From Clostridiales bacterium (lineage in GTDB: Bacteria; Bacillota; Clostridia; Christensenellales; Aristaeellaceae), in the NCBI GenBank assembly GCA_004552515.1, contig SFOF01000084.1, positions 1 through 8,301 of the forward strand: 8,301 nt of DNA, read 5' to 3'. Each line of letters opens with the position of its first letter. Position 1 is the stretch's first letter. Made by a program: the position numbers and the translations under genes. Positions 1 through 5,552 of this stretch are shown in pieces. A model generated the notes under the pieces. The model searched no databases. It was not told where the DNA came from and saw only the letters and a list, made by a program, of their open reading frames with translations.

Positions 1-40
1 AAAAAGAGTCAATCAGGAGAGAGTATTTGACGTCGGAGGC

Positions 41-76
41 AAAGAAAGCGGCTCCACAGCTGATGTGTGAAGCCGC
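41..76 (-). terminator. Putative intrinsic terminator, minus strand
   Basis: GCGGCT (48-53) pairs with AGCCGC (71-76), with an inner CACA (55-58)/TGTG (64-67) helix. Read on the minus strand the hairpin is followed by TTTCTTT (47-41). On the plus strand it is followed by ATAGAAA, so it would only terminate leftward transcription. The interrupted U-tract makes it weaker than the other terminators here. Confidence 0.4.
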
Positions 77-202
77 ATAGAAAACCGAACGATGAAACGC
101 GTCCGGCGAAATCCCGCCCCCACGCGTCATCCGGCCAACCTCAATAAATAGAAGCGCTCACCGCGCCCCTATGACAGACTCCACCACTTATCTCCGGTTG
201 CA
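41..202 (-). ncRNA. Candidate structured RNA or leader, unidentified
   Basis: A minus-strand transcript started by the promoter at 209-238 would begin near 202 and could end at the hairpin 48-76, about 160 nt. The DNA can fold into three modules. The first is a closing helix 136-140/196-200 enclosing a hairpin with 4+4 bp (148-151/169-172 and 154-157/163-166). The second is a long hairpin (85-87/132-134, 91-94/128-131, then ACGCGT-type and GGCG/CGCC helices). The third is the terminator-like hairpin. No open frame of convincing length or with a ribosome binding site is seen. I do not recognise the conserved core of SAM, TPP, FMN, cobalamin, lysine, purine, glycine or T-box elements. It could be a stand-alone small RNA or an attenuated leader for a gene left of the window. 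Because hairpins fold on both strands, direction rests on the promoter and the U-rich tail. Confidence 0.35.
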
Positions 203-208
203 TGGATT

Positions 209-238
209 ATTATATCACGTCCCCCGTCCGTTTTACAA
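209..238 (-). promoter_or_regulatory. Minus-strand sigma-A-type promoter
   Basis: On the minus strand, TTGTAA (238-233) and a perfect TATAAT (214-209) are separated by 18 bp. Transcription would start near 202 and run left. It is divergent from the riboswitch promoter about 70 bp away. No protein gene is seen immediately downstream in the window. Confidence 0.45.
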
Positions 239-309
239 CGCGCGCGAGGTTAATTCTGCCCCGAGGCCCGGACAGCGCGTTAAAAACCGGCAAAGATTGA
301 CAATTCGGC

Positions 310-338
310 TTGCAATCAAACCGCCGCCTGATTATAAT
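310..338 (+). promoter_or_regulatory. Promoter of the riboswitch-oadB transcript
   Basis: TTGCAA (310-315) and an exact TATAAT (333-338) are spaced by 17 bp, the sigma-A optimum. The predicted start near 345 gives a leader of about 220 nt that contains the riboswitch and terminator. A TTGACA at 297-302 is 30 bp from the -10 box, too far to be its -35. Confidence 0.75.
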
Positions 339-349
339 AGGAACACGGC

Positions 350-385
350 GCCTGAAGGAGCGCCCTTGCTGTTGAATAATCAGGC
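350..385 (+). other. Hairpin at the 5' end of the oadB leader
   Basis: GCCTGA (350-355) pairs with TCAGGC (380-385) just after the predicted transcription start and before the aptamer. GAAGG (354-358) could pair instead with CCTTC (385-389). It may protect the 5' end or insulate the aptamer; its function is unknown. Confidence 0.35.
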
Positions 386-396
386 CTTCTCAACCG

Positions 397-486
397 TAAA
401 GGGGAGTAGCCGGCGCGTTTATTCGCGCGTTCCCGGCGTCAATACGGCTTTATAGCCCGCTCGGAACTTAATTGGCGAGACTTTTA
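397..486 (+). promoter_or_regulatory. yybP-ykoY family manganese riboswitch
   Basis: The sequence contains AAAGGGGAGTAGC (398-410), the hallmark 5' strand of the yybP-ykoY aptamer, followed by a GCGCG/CGCGC hairpin. Next is a second helix TTCC/GGAA capped by GGCT-TTAT-AGCC, containing the conserved CGTCAA-type loop. The 3' strand is GGCGAGACTTTTA, corresponding to the usual GCAAGACC-type strand. P1 forms as TAAAGG (397-402) with CTTTTA (481-486). This family is established as a Mn2+ sensor. The P1 3' strand is also part of the left arm of the terminator at 476-525, so ligand binding should prevent termination and switch expression on. The assignment is by motif recall and hand folding, not by covariance-model search. 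Confidence 0.85.
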
Positions 487-525
487 TCGAAACGCAGTCA
501 TGCTTTCGATAAAAGTCTCGTTTTT
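476..525 (+). terminator. Riboswitch expression-platform terminator
   Basis: CGAGACTTTTATCGAAA (476-492) is perfectly complementary to 504-520, a 17-bp stem with an 11-nt loop that can add a GCA/TGC helix, followed by five T residues (521-525). It lies between promoter and gene and shares 481-486 with the aptamer P1 helix. This is the classic mutually exclusive design of an ON transcriptional riboswitch. Confidence 0.9.
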
Positions 526-566
526 ATATATAGACAGACCACCACATTTCTGAAGGAGGCGCTTCC

Positions 567-1682
567 ATGCTGGAACTGTTCTCGAACATCCTCAACATCA
601 CCTGGCAGCAGGCGGTCATGTGGGTCATCGGCGGCGTGCTGATCTATCTGGCCATCGCCAAGGACATGGAGCCGACGCTGCTGCTGCCCATGGGCTTCGG
701 CGCGATTCTGGTCAACCTGCCGCTCTCCGGCGCGGTCACGCAGGGCGCGGAGGCCGGCATCATCGACGTGCTCTTCGGCGCGGGCATCGCCAACGAGCTG
801 TTCCCGCTGCTTCTGTTCGTCGGCATCGGCGCAATGATCGACTTTACGCCGCTTCTGACCAACCCGAAGCTGATGATCTTCGGCGCGGCGGCGCAGTTCG
901 GCATATTCTTCACGCTCAGCCTGGCGGCCTTTTTGGGCTTTGACCTGAAGGACGCGGCCTCCATCGCCATCATCGGCGCGGCGGACGGCCCCACCTCCAT
1001 ATTCGTGGCCAACTTCTTCAATTCGAAATACATCGGCGCAATCATGGTGGCGGCCTATTCCTACATGGCGCTCGTGCCCATCATCCAGCCGCCGGTCATT
1101 CGCCTGCTGACCACGAAAAACGAGCGGCTCATCCGCATGGACTATCACCAGAAGTCCATTTCCAAGCGCACGAAGATCCTCTTCCCCATCGTCATCACAA
1201 TGATCACCGGCATCGTCTCGCCGCAGAGCGTCGCGCTGATCGGCTTTCTGATGTTCGGCAACCTGATCCGCGAGTGCGGCGTGCTGGATTCGCTCTCCGA
1301 CACCGCGCAGAAGGTGCTGCCCAATCTGGTGACGCTGTTCCTCGGCCTCACCATCGCGACCAAGATGCAGGCCGAGTATTTCCTGACCGCCCAGACGCTG
1401 ATGATCATCGGCCTGGGGCTGATCGCCTTCATTTTCGACACGGCGGGCGGCGTGCTCGTGGCCAAGTTCATCAATCTGTTCCTGCCCGAGGGCAAGAAGA
1501 TCAACCCCATGATCGGCGCGGCCGGCATCTCCGCCTTCCCCATGTCCGCGCGCGTCGTCCACAAGATGGGTCTGAAGGAGGATCCTCAGAATTTCCTGCT
1601 CATGCACTCCGTGGGCGTCAACGTTTCCGGTCAGATCGCCTCGGTCATCGCCGGCGGCCTGATCCTCAATATGCTGGGATGA
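567..1682 (+). CDS. oadB: Sodium-pump decarboxylase beta subunit (OadB-like)
   Basis: This is a 371-residue integral membrane protein of the OadB/MmdB/GcdB family. In characterised complexes the beta subunit decarboxylates carboxybiotin and couples this to Na+ export. The DGPTS motif with Asp140 matches the conserved acidic site of region IIIa (Asp203 in the Klebsiella enzyme, from memory). The YSYMALVPIIQPP segment follows at 164-176. The C-terminal helix with NVSGQIASVIAGG at 352-364 matches region VIII. Length is normal for the shorter members of the family. The start is set by AAGGAGG at 553-559. Translation of a small OadG-like protein follows 11 bases after the stop. No carboxyltransferase or biotin-carrier gene is nearby, so the substrate (oxaloacetate, methylmalonyl-CoA or glutaconyl-CoA) cannot be assigned and an uncoupled role is possible. 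Expression is predicted to be Mn2+-activated through the upstream riboswitch. Confidence 0.9.
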   Translation: MLELFSNILNITWQQAVMWVIGGVLIYLAIAKDMEPTLLLPMGFGAILVNLPLSGAVTQGAEAGIIDVLFGAGIANELFPLLLFVGIGAMIDFTPLLTNPKLMIFGAAAQFGIFFTLSLAAFLGFDLKDAASIAIIGAADGPTSIFVANFFNSKYIGAIMVAAYSYMALVPIIQPPVIRLLTTKNERLIRMDYHQKSISKRTKILFPIVITMITGIVSPQSVALIGFLMFGNLIRECGVLDSLSDTAQKVLPNLVTLFLGLTIATKMQAEYFLTAQTLMIIGLGLIAFIFDTAGGVLVAKFINLFLPEGKKINPMIGAAGISAFPMSARVVHKMGLKEDPQNFLLMHSVGVNVSGQIASVIAGGLILNMLG

Positions 1683-1693
1683 GGTGATCGCTT

Positions 1694-1828
1694 ATGTTCA
1701 ACGTCAAGGCTCTTCTCGACACGCTGCCCTATATGCTCAAGGGCATGGCCGGCATATTCATCGTGACCGGCGTTATCATATTCTGCGTCTATCTGCTGAG
1801 CAAGCTGCCCGGCAGTCGTGAAAATTGA
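1694..1828 (+). CDS. 44-aa membrane protein, truncated OadG-like gamma subunit
   Basis: This small gene encodes 44 residues: a short N-terminal segment, one hydrophobic helix at about residues 14-37 (LKGMAGIFIVTGVIIFCVYL core) and a brief polar tail. The start has GAGGTGA at 1681-1687, overlapping the oadB stop, so the two are translationally linked. Position after oadB and the LxGMxGIF-type helix resemble the membrane anchor of OadG, the gamma subunit that holds alpha and beta together in known pumps. The cytoplasmic metal-binding and alpha-docking tail of full-length OadG (about 80 residues) is absent. It may stabilise the beta subunit in the membrane. A dedicated small subunit unrelated to OadG is the alternative. 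The coding assignment is firm from spacing and ribosome binding site; the family assignment is tentative. Confidence 0.75.
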   Translation: MFNVKALLDTLPYMLKGMAGIFIVTGVIIFCVYLLSKLPGSREN

Positions 1829-1844
1829 ACTTAACAGCGCGCAT

Positions 1845-1880
1845 CGGGGCGGTCGAAATCAATCGGCCGCCCCGTTTTTT
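1845..1880 (+). terminator. Intrinsic terminator of the oadB operon
   Basis: CGGGGCGG (1845-1852) pairs with CCGCCCCG (1867-1874), extended inward by four pairs including one G-T wobble to 1856/1863, and is followed by six T residues (1875-1880). It closes the oadB transcript just before the next promoter. Confidence 0.92.
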
Positions 1881-1883
1881 ACC

Positions 1884-1912
1884 TTTACAGCGCTCAGAAA
1901 GCCTGTTATAAT
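1884..1912 (+). promoter_or_regulatory. Promoter of the beta-propeller glycosidase-like gene
   Basis: TTTACA (1884-1889) and an exact TATAAT (1907-1912) are separated by 17 bp. The predicted start near 1919 gives a leader of about 30 nt. It sits immediately after the oadB terminator, so the gene is an independent unit. Confidence 0.8.
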
Positions 1913-1948
1913 GGCGGTGAAAATTGTACTATGAAGGGAAGTTTTTAT

Positions 1949-2854
1949 ATGGCCATGATCGATCGGCTGCGCCCCGCAAGGCGCGGCAGCGGCTTTTCCA
2001 TGGACGGCTGGTTCGTCTGGTGCGGCTCCGTGCTGCACGAAAACGGCCGCTTCTATCTCTTCGCCTCGCGCTGGCCGGAGGAAACCGGCTTCCCCTCGGG
2101 CTATATGACCCATTCCGAAATCGTGCTGGCCGAGACGGACTCGCTGGACAGGCCCTTTTGCTATGTCAAAACGCTGCTGCCCGGCCGCGGCGATCGGCAC
2201 TGGGACGGCGCGATGACCCACAACCCGTTCATCATGAAGATAAACGGCGAATACGTGCTGTTCTACATCGGCACGAGCGACGGCAGCGCGAAAAACCGCG
2301 CCATAGGCTACGCCCGCGCCAAAACGATCGACGGCGAATGGACGCGCAGCGAGCAGCCGCTCGATCTGCCGCCCGACGCGAACAACCCCGCGCTGATCGT
2401 GCGAGACGACGGCAGCGTGCTGCTCTATTTCCGCGACGGCGCGCTGCGCGTGTCCGTGGCCGGGGCGGCGCGCTTCGACGGCCCCTATACCGTGCTGGCC
2501 GAGAACCTCTTCCCGCGGGGCCGCGTGGAGGATATGTTCGTCTACAGAACGCCCGCCGGCTATGAAATGATCGCCGAGGACGACGGCGGCGCGTACACCG
2601 GCCTCAAAAAGGGCGGCGTGCTGTTCCGCTCGCCGGATGGAATCCACTGGGACGATCAGCATCCCGAGCCGGCCTACGGCTTTGACGTGACATACGAGGA
2701 CGGCGCGTCCATAACGCTCCAGCGCCGCGAGCGCCCCATGCTGCTGACCGATAACGGACAGACCTACCTCTTCACCACGGCGAAGACCGGCGGCGCGGAC
2801 CGGCTGACCGGCGGCCGGACATGGAACATGGTACAGCCGCTGGCCCATGAATAG
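1949..2854 (+). CDS. Five-bladed beta-propeller glycosidase-like protein (GH43/GH117-like)
   Basis: The 301-residue product has the repeated blade pattern of GH43/GH32/GH117-type propellers: GxFYLFASRWP, a WDGxMTHNP segment, GEYVLFYIGTSD, and IGYARA followed by a GEWTRS strand. Candidate acidic active-site residues are Asp19 (MDGW), Asp86 (HWDGAMTHNP) and Glu194 (RVEDMFVY), spaced like the Asp-Asp-Glu triad of GH43. This is an inference without alignment. There is no signal peptide, so it would act in the cytoplasm on imported oligosaccharides or glycosides. I chose ATG 1949, preceded by AAGGGAAG (1934-1941), over the in-frame ATG 1931, which has no ribosome binding site and would lie only about a dozen bases from the transcription start. 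The gene converges on the araC-type gene with a 6-bp gap. The substrate is unknown. Confidence 0.8.
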   Translation: MAMIDRLRPARRGSGFSMDGWFVWCGSVLHENGRFYLFASRWPEETGFPSGYMTHSEIVLAETDSLDRPFCYVKTLLPGRGDRHWDGAMTHNPFIMKINGEYVLFYIGTSDGSAKNRAIGYARAKTIDGEWTRSEQPLDLPPDANNPALIVRDDGSVLLYFRDGALRVSVAGAARFDGPYTVLAENLFPRGRVEDMFVYRTPAGYEMIAEDDGGAYTGLKKGGVLFRSPDGIHWDDQHPEPAYGFDVTYEDGASITLQRRERPMLLTDNGQTYLFTTAKTGGADRLTGGRTWNMVQPLAHE

Positions 2855-2860
2855 AGCGCG

Positions 2861-3649
2861 TCACCGCCGAGCCGCGCCCGGCTTTATGCCGAAATGCGCC
2901 TGAAAGCAGCGGCTAAAGTGCGCCTTGTCGTAAAAGCCCAGCGCAAAGGCCGCCTGCTCGACGCTGCACAGCCCGCTCTCGAGCAGCTCGCGGCTCTTTT
3001 CCAGGCGCAGGCGGCGATGATACGCGGCGGGCGGCTCGCCGGTCAGCGCGCGGAAACGGCGCGCAAACGTGCTCAAGCTCATGTGACACAGCGCCGCCAG
3101 CTCCTCGGCGTCGGCAGGCGATTGCAAATGCGTCTCCATATGGCGTATCGCCGGATAAAGCTCCGTGCCCTCCCCGGCGGGCTGACGGCAGAGGTCCTCT
3201 AAAAGGCGTATGAGCAGCTCCTTGAGCCGCAGGGACGAGCCGCGCTGCATCGACGCGCCCAGCAGCTTGTCCATCAGCTGGCGGACACGGCCGTCCTCGT
3301 CGCGCATGAGCACCTGCACGCGCTCCTCCAGCCGGCAGGGCGCGCCCGATTCGTCGCGCAGCATGAATTGCAGGCAGTAGCCGTCCGTGCCGCCCGCGCT
3401 GGTGACCGTGCTTGTGTAGCGGCTGCCCGCGGGCATCAGCATGAGATCGCCCGGCCCCACGTCAAAGGGCGCGCAGTCCTCCTGAGAATAGGCGCGCGTG
3501 CCGGAGACGGTGTAGAACAGCATATTGTCCGGCCGTCCCTCGCCGCGATAGAGCGTGCGGTTGCCGGCCGCCCAGTGCAGCGACAGCGCGACGATGTTCG
3601 TGGGCGAAAGATCCTCATAGCCCAGCCGGCTGAGCGCGACGGTTTTCAT
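2861..3649 (-). CDS. AraC-family transcriptional regulator
   Basis: The 262-residue protein has an N-terminal cupin-like sensor (about residues 15-95, with FDVGPGDLMLMPAG at 62-75 typical of AraC ligand-binding domains). The C-terminal domain is a double helix-turn-helix (about 165-262): first helix-turn-helix near 182-205 (LAALCHMSLSTFARRFR), second near 229-253, ending in the characteristic ALGFYDKAHFSRCFQAHFGIKPG. The start at 3649 is preceded by GGGAGGAA (3662-3655). An in-frame ATG at 3703 would lie within the predicted -10 box and is unlikely. It is divergent from the thuA-like operon and convergent with the glycosidase-like gene, the usual layout for a local sugar-responsive activator. 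The ligand is probably a sugar or glycoside handled by the neighbours (inference). Confidence 0.92.
   Translation of the reverse strand: MKTVALSRLGYEDLSPTNIVALSLHWAAGNRTLYRGEGRPDNMLFYTVSGTRAYSQEDCAPFDVGPGDLMLMPAGSRYTSTVTSAGGTDGYCLQFMLRDESGAPCRLEERVQVLMRDEDGRVRQLMDKLLGASMQRGSSLRLKELLIRLLEDLCRQPAGEGTELYPAIRHMETHLQSPADAEELAALCHMSLSTFARRFRALTGEPPAAYHRRLRLEKSRELLESGLCSVEQAAFALGFYDKAHFSRCFQAHFGIKPGAARR
2866..2885 (+). terminator. Weak terminator-like hairpin after the propeller gene
   Basis: GCCG-A-GC (2866-2872) can pair with GC-C-CGGC (2876-2882) around a 3-nt loop, followed by TTT. It lies inside the 3' coding end of the convergent regulator. It is short and has a poor U-tract, so read-through antisense to the regulator is likely. 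Confidence 0.3.
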
Positions 3650-3701
3650 GACGCTTCCTCCCGTTTGACCGAAATTTACAACAAGAATGAATCCCGCGTA
3701 C

Positions 3702-3730
3702 ATTATAGCACGCGCTTAGGCGGCGTACAA
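3702..3730 (-). promoter_or_regulatory. Promoter of the araC-type gene
   Basis: On the minus strand, TTGTAC (3730-3725) and an exact TATAAT (3707-3702) are 17 bp apart. The -35 element overlaps the -10 element of the opposing promoter, so the two promoters should compete for polymerase. Confidence 0.6.
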
Positions 3731-3731
3731 T
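3703..3731 (+). promoter_or_regulatory. Weak promoter of the thuA-like operon
   Basis: TACAAT (3726-3731) matches the -10 consensus at five of six positions, with the poor -35 TTATAG (3703-3708) 17 bp upstream. A weak -35 fits a promoter that needs an activator such as the divergent AraC-type protein. The predicted start is near 3738 and the leader is about 28 nt. Confidence 0.4.
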
Positions 3732-3765
3732 AGAGCCGGAAAATTCAATCGGGGAGGAACAAACG

Positions 3766-4482
3766 ATGATCCGCGTTACAGTCTGGAACGAAAACGTCCA
3801 CGATCAGGAAGCCGCGATCCGAGCGATCTATCCCAGCGGCCTGCACGGCGCGATTGCGGACGCGCTGCGCGAGGATGCAGAAAAGCGCTTCAGCGTGCGC
3901 ACCGCCACGCTCGATCAGCCCGCGCAGGGTCTGCCGGACGAGATTCTAAGCGACACCGACGTGCTGTTCTGGTGGGGCCACGTTCGGCACAACGACGTAT
4001 CGGACGAGCTGATTGAGCGCATCGCCCGCCGCGTGCGGGACGGCATGGGGCTGATCGTGCTGCACTCCGGGCACTATTCAAAGCTGTTCCGCCGCCTGAT
4101 GGGCACGGAATGTCGCTCAAAATGGTGGGAAAACGGCGATCACGAGCGCATCTTCACCGTCATGCCCGGCCATCCCATCGCCATGGGGCTGCCCGAGTTT
4201 TTCGAGCTGCCCATCGAGGAAACCTACTGCGAGCATTTCAACATCCCCACGCCCGACGAGCTGGTGTTCATCAGCTGGTTCTCCGGCGGCGCGGTGCTGC
4301 GCAGCGGCTGCTGCTACCATTACGGCGCGGGCAAAATCTTCTACTTCCAGCCCGGCCATGAGGCCTATCCCACCTATCAGGACAAGAACATCCGCCATGT
4401 GCTGCGCAACGCCGCGGCCTGGGCGGCCCCTATGGGCAGCGCGCCGGTCTACGGTCAGTTCACGCCCATGGAGACGAAATAA
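3766..4482 (+). CDS. ThuA-like family protein
   Basis: The 238-residue protein belongs to the ThuA-like family, a class I glutamine amidotransferase-like alpha/beta fold without the amidotransferase catalytic triad. Landmarks are MIRVTVWNEN at the N-terminus, FWWGH at 68-72, LIVLHSGHYSK at 96-106, a PGHPIAMGLP stretch at 134-143 and QPGHEAYPTY at 195-204. The many conserved His and acidic residues suggest a metal-assisted carbohydrate site (inference). In Sinorhizobium meliloti, thuA with thuB (a Gfo/Idh/MocA dehydrogenase) acts in 3-keto-trehalose formation and trehalose use. Here a dehydrogenase of that superfamily follows 14 bases downstream. The start is preceded by GGGGAGGA (3751-3758). 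The substrate cannot be read from sequence; I do not assign trehalose. Confidence 0.88.
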   Translation: MIRVTVWNENVHDQEAAIRAIYPSGLHGAIADALREDAEKRFSVRTATLDQPAQGLPDEILSDTDVLFWWGHVRHNDVSDELIERIARRVRDGMGLIVLHSGHYSKLFRRLMGTECRSKWWENGDHERIFTVMPGHPIAMGLPEFFELPIEETYCEHFNIPTPDELVFISWFSGGAVLRSGCCYHYGAGKIFYFQPGHEAYPTYQDKNIRHVLRNAAAWAAPMGSAPVYGQFTPMETK

Positions 4483-4496
4483 GGAGGGGCATCGCT

Positions 4497-5546
4497 ATGC
4501 ACAATCCCATTCAGATCGGCATTATCGGCGTGGGCGGCATCGGCGTCGGCGCGCACATGGGCGGCTATCAGAACGCTCAGGGCGCGAATGTCGTCGCGAT
4601 CTGCGACGTGAATCCCGCGCGCCTGAAGGAAATCGGCGACAAATTCGAGATTCCGGAGGCTCTGCGCTTCACAGATTATCACGATCTGCTCGCCTGCGAC
4701 GCGGTGGACGCCGTGGACATCTGCACGCCCAACGACAGCCACTGCGCCATCGGTCTGGCCGCCGTGGAAGCGGGCAAGCCCTTCAACATCGAAAAGCCGC
4801 TGGGCATTTCCATTGAGGAAACCGAAGCGCTGCTCAGAGCCGCCGACGAGAAGCACATCAAATCACAGATCTGCTTTTCCTATCGCTTCTTCCCCGCCGT
4901 GCGCTATGCCAAAAAGCTGATCGACGAGGGCAAGATCGGCCGCATCCACAGCATTTACGCCAGCTATCTCAAGGACAGCGCCTACTGGGAGGGCCGCCGA
5001 TTGGACTGGCGCTTTGACGAGAAAATCGCGCGCTACGGCGTGAGCGGCGATCTGGCCGTACACATCCTCGACACGGTGCGCTTCCTCGCCGGCGATTACG
5101 ACGGGCTGATCGCACAGATGGACATCATCGTCAAGGAGCGCAAGAAGCTGGACAGCGAGGAAATCGTGCCGGTCACAACCGACGACGTGTGCAATTTCTT
5201 CGCCCGGATGAAGAACGGCGCGTCGGCCACGTTCGGCGTGTCCCGCGCGGCCAGCGGCAACAAGAACCGCGTCCGCGCCGAGATCTACGGCGAAAAGGGC
5301 GGCTTCCGCTTCGATCTGACCGACCCCAAGCACATGGAGATCGCCATGGGCGGCCATGCCGAGATGGAGGAGATCGAAATCCCCGACGAATACCGCTATC
5401 CTCAGCAGCAGTCCTTCATCGATCTGCTCAATGGAAAAGACGATCCGTGGCGGCCGCAGCTCAGGGACGGCGTGAAGCTCCAGTACGTCCTCGAAGCGCT
5501 GATGGAATCCGCCGGGAAGGATCAGTGGGTGAAGATTAAGGAATAA
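4497..5546 (+). CDS. Gfo/Idh/MocA-family NAD(P)-dependent oxidoreductase
   Basis: The 349-residue protein has a Rossmann domain with GVGGIG at 11-16, Asp37 after the second strand (favouring NAD), PNDSH at 78-82 and the catalytic-region Glu-Lys-Pro at 99-101. The C-terminal alpha/beta domain carries GDLAVHILD (184-192), the usual Asp/His substrate-contact motif. Members oxidise or reduce sugar, inositol or keto-sugar hydroxyls. The ribosome binding site AAGGAGG (4481-4487) overlaps the stop of the thuA-like gene, so the two form a tight operon equivalent in content to thuAB. Both catalytic motifs are intact and the length is normal. The terminator at 5553-5610 follows directly. The substrate is unresolved. 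Confidence 0.92.
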   Translation: MHNPIQIGIIGVGGIGVGAHMGGYQNAQGANVVAICDVNPARLKEIGDKFEIPEALRFTDYHDLLACDAVDAVDICTPNDSHCAIGLAAVEAGKPFNIEKPLGISIEETEALLRAADEKHIKSQICFSYRFFPAVRYAKKLIDEGKIGRIHSIYASYLKDSAYWEGRRLDWRFDEKIARYGVSGDLAVHILDTVRFLAGDYDGLIAQMDIIVKERKKLDSEEIVPVTTDDVCNFFARMKNGASATFGVSRAASGNKNRVRAEIYGEKGGFRFDLTDPKHMEIAMGGHAEMEEIEIPDEYRYPQQQSFIDLLNGKDDPWRPQLRDGVKLQYVLEALMESAGKDQWVKIKE

Positions 5547-5552
5547 CAAAAA

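Larger units (their letters stand above)
3696..3736. repeat. Direct repeat, candidate AraC-type operator
   Basis: GCGTACATTATAGC (3696-3709) and GCGTACAATAGAGC (3723-3736) agree at 12 of 14 positions, with a 27-bp start-to-start distance, in the region between divergent regulator and target. AraC-family proteins typically bind direct half-sites. Part of the similarity comes from -10-like sequence in both copies, so the shared GCGTACA cores are the better evidence. Confidence 0.4.

Noticed and set aside
1..80. Possible C-terminal tail of a gene entering from the left (frames ending at 70 or 80)
   Set aside because: Two frames are open from the edge for 22 and 25 codons, which is expected by chance. 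Neither tail is recognisable and one would be coding through the terminator-like hairpin.
297..302. TTGACA as the -35 box of the oadB promoter
   Set aside because: It is 30 bp from the TATAAT at 333-338; TTGCAA at 310-315 has the correct 17-bp spacing.
171..455. Plus-strand open frame of 94 codons upstream of oadB
   Set aside because: It spans the promoter at 310-338 and most of the riboswitch aptamer, has no ribosome binding site and gives a low-complexity basic translation.
498..1607. Long minus-strand open frame opposite oadB (369 codons)
   Set aside because: It is antisense to a clearly recognisable membrane protein. Its translation is rich in Asp, His, Arg and Gln with no family resemblance, as expected of a GC-rich shadow frame, and it runs into the riboswitch terminator.
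3650..3703. Longer AraC-type protein starting at 3703
   Set aside because: The extra codons overlap the predicted -10 region and the transcript leader, whereas the start at 3649 has a strong ribosome binding site.
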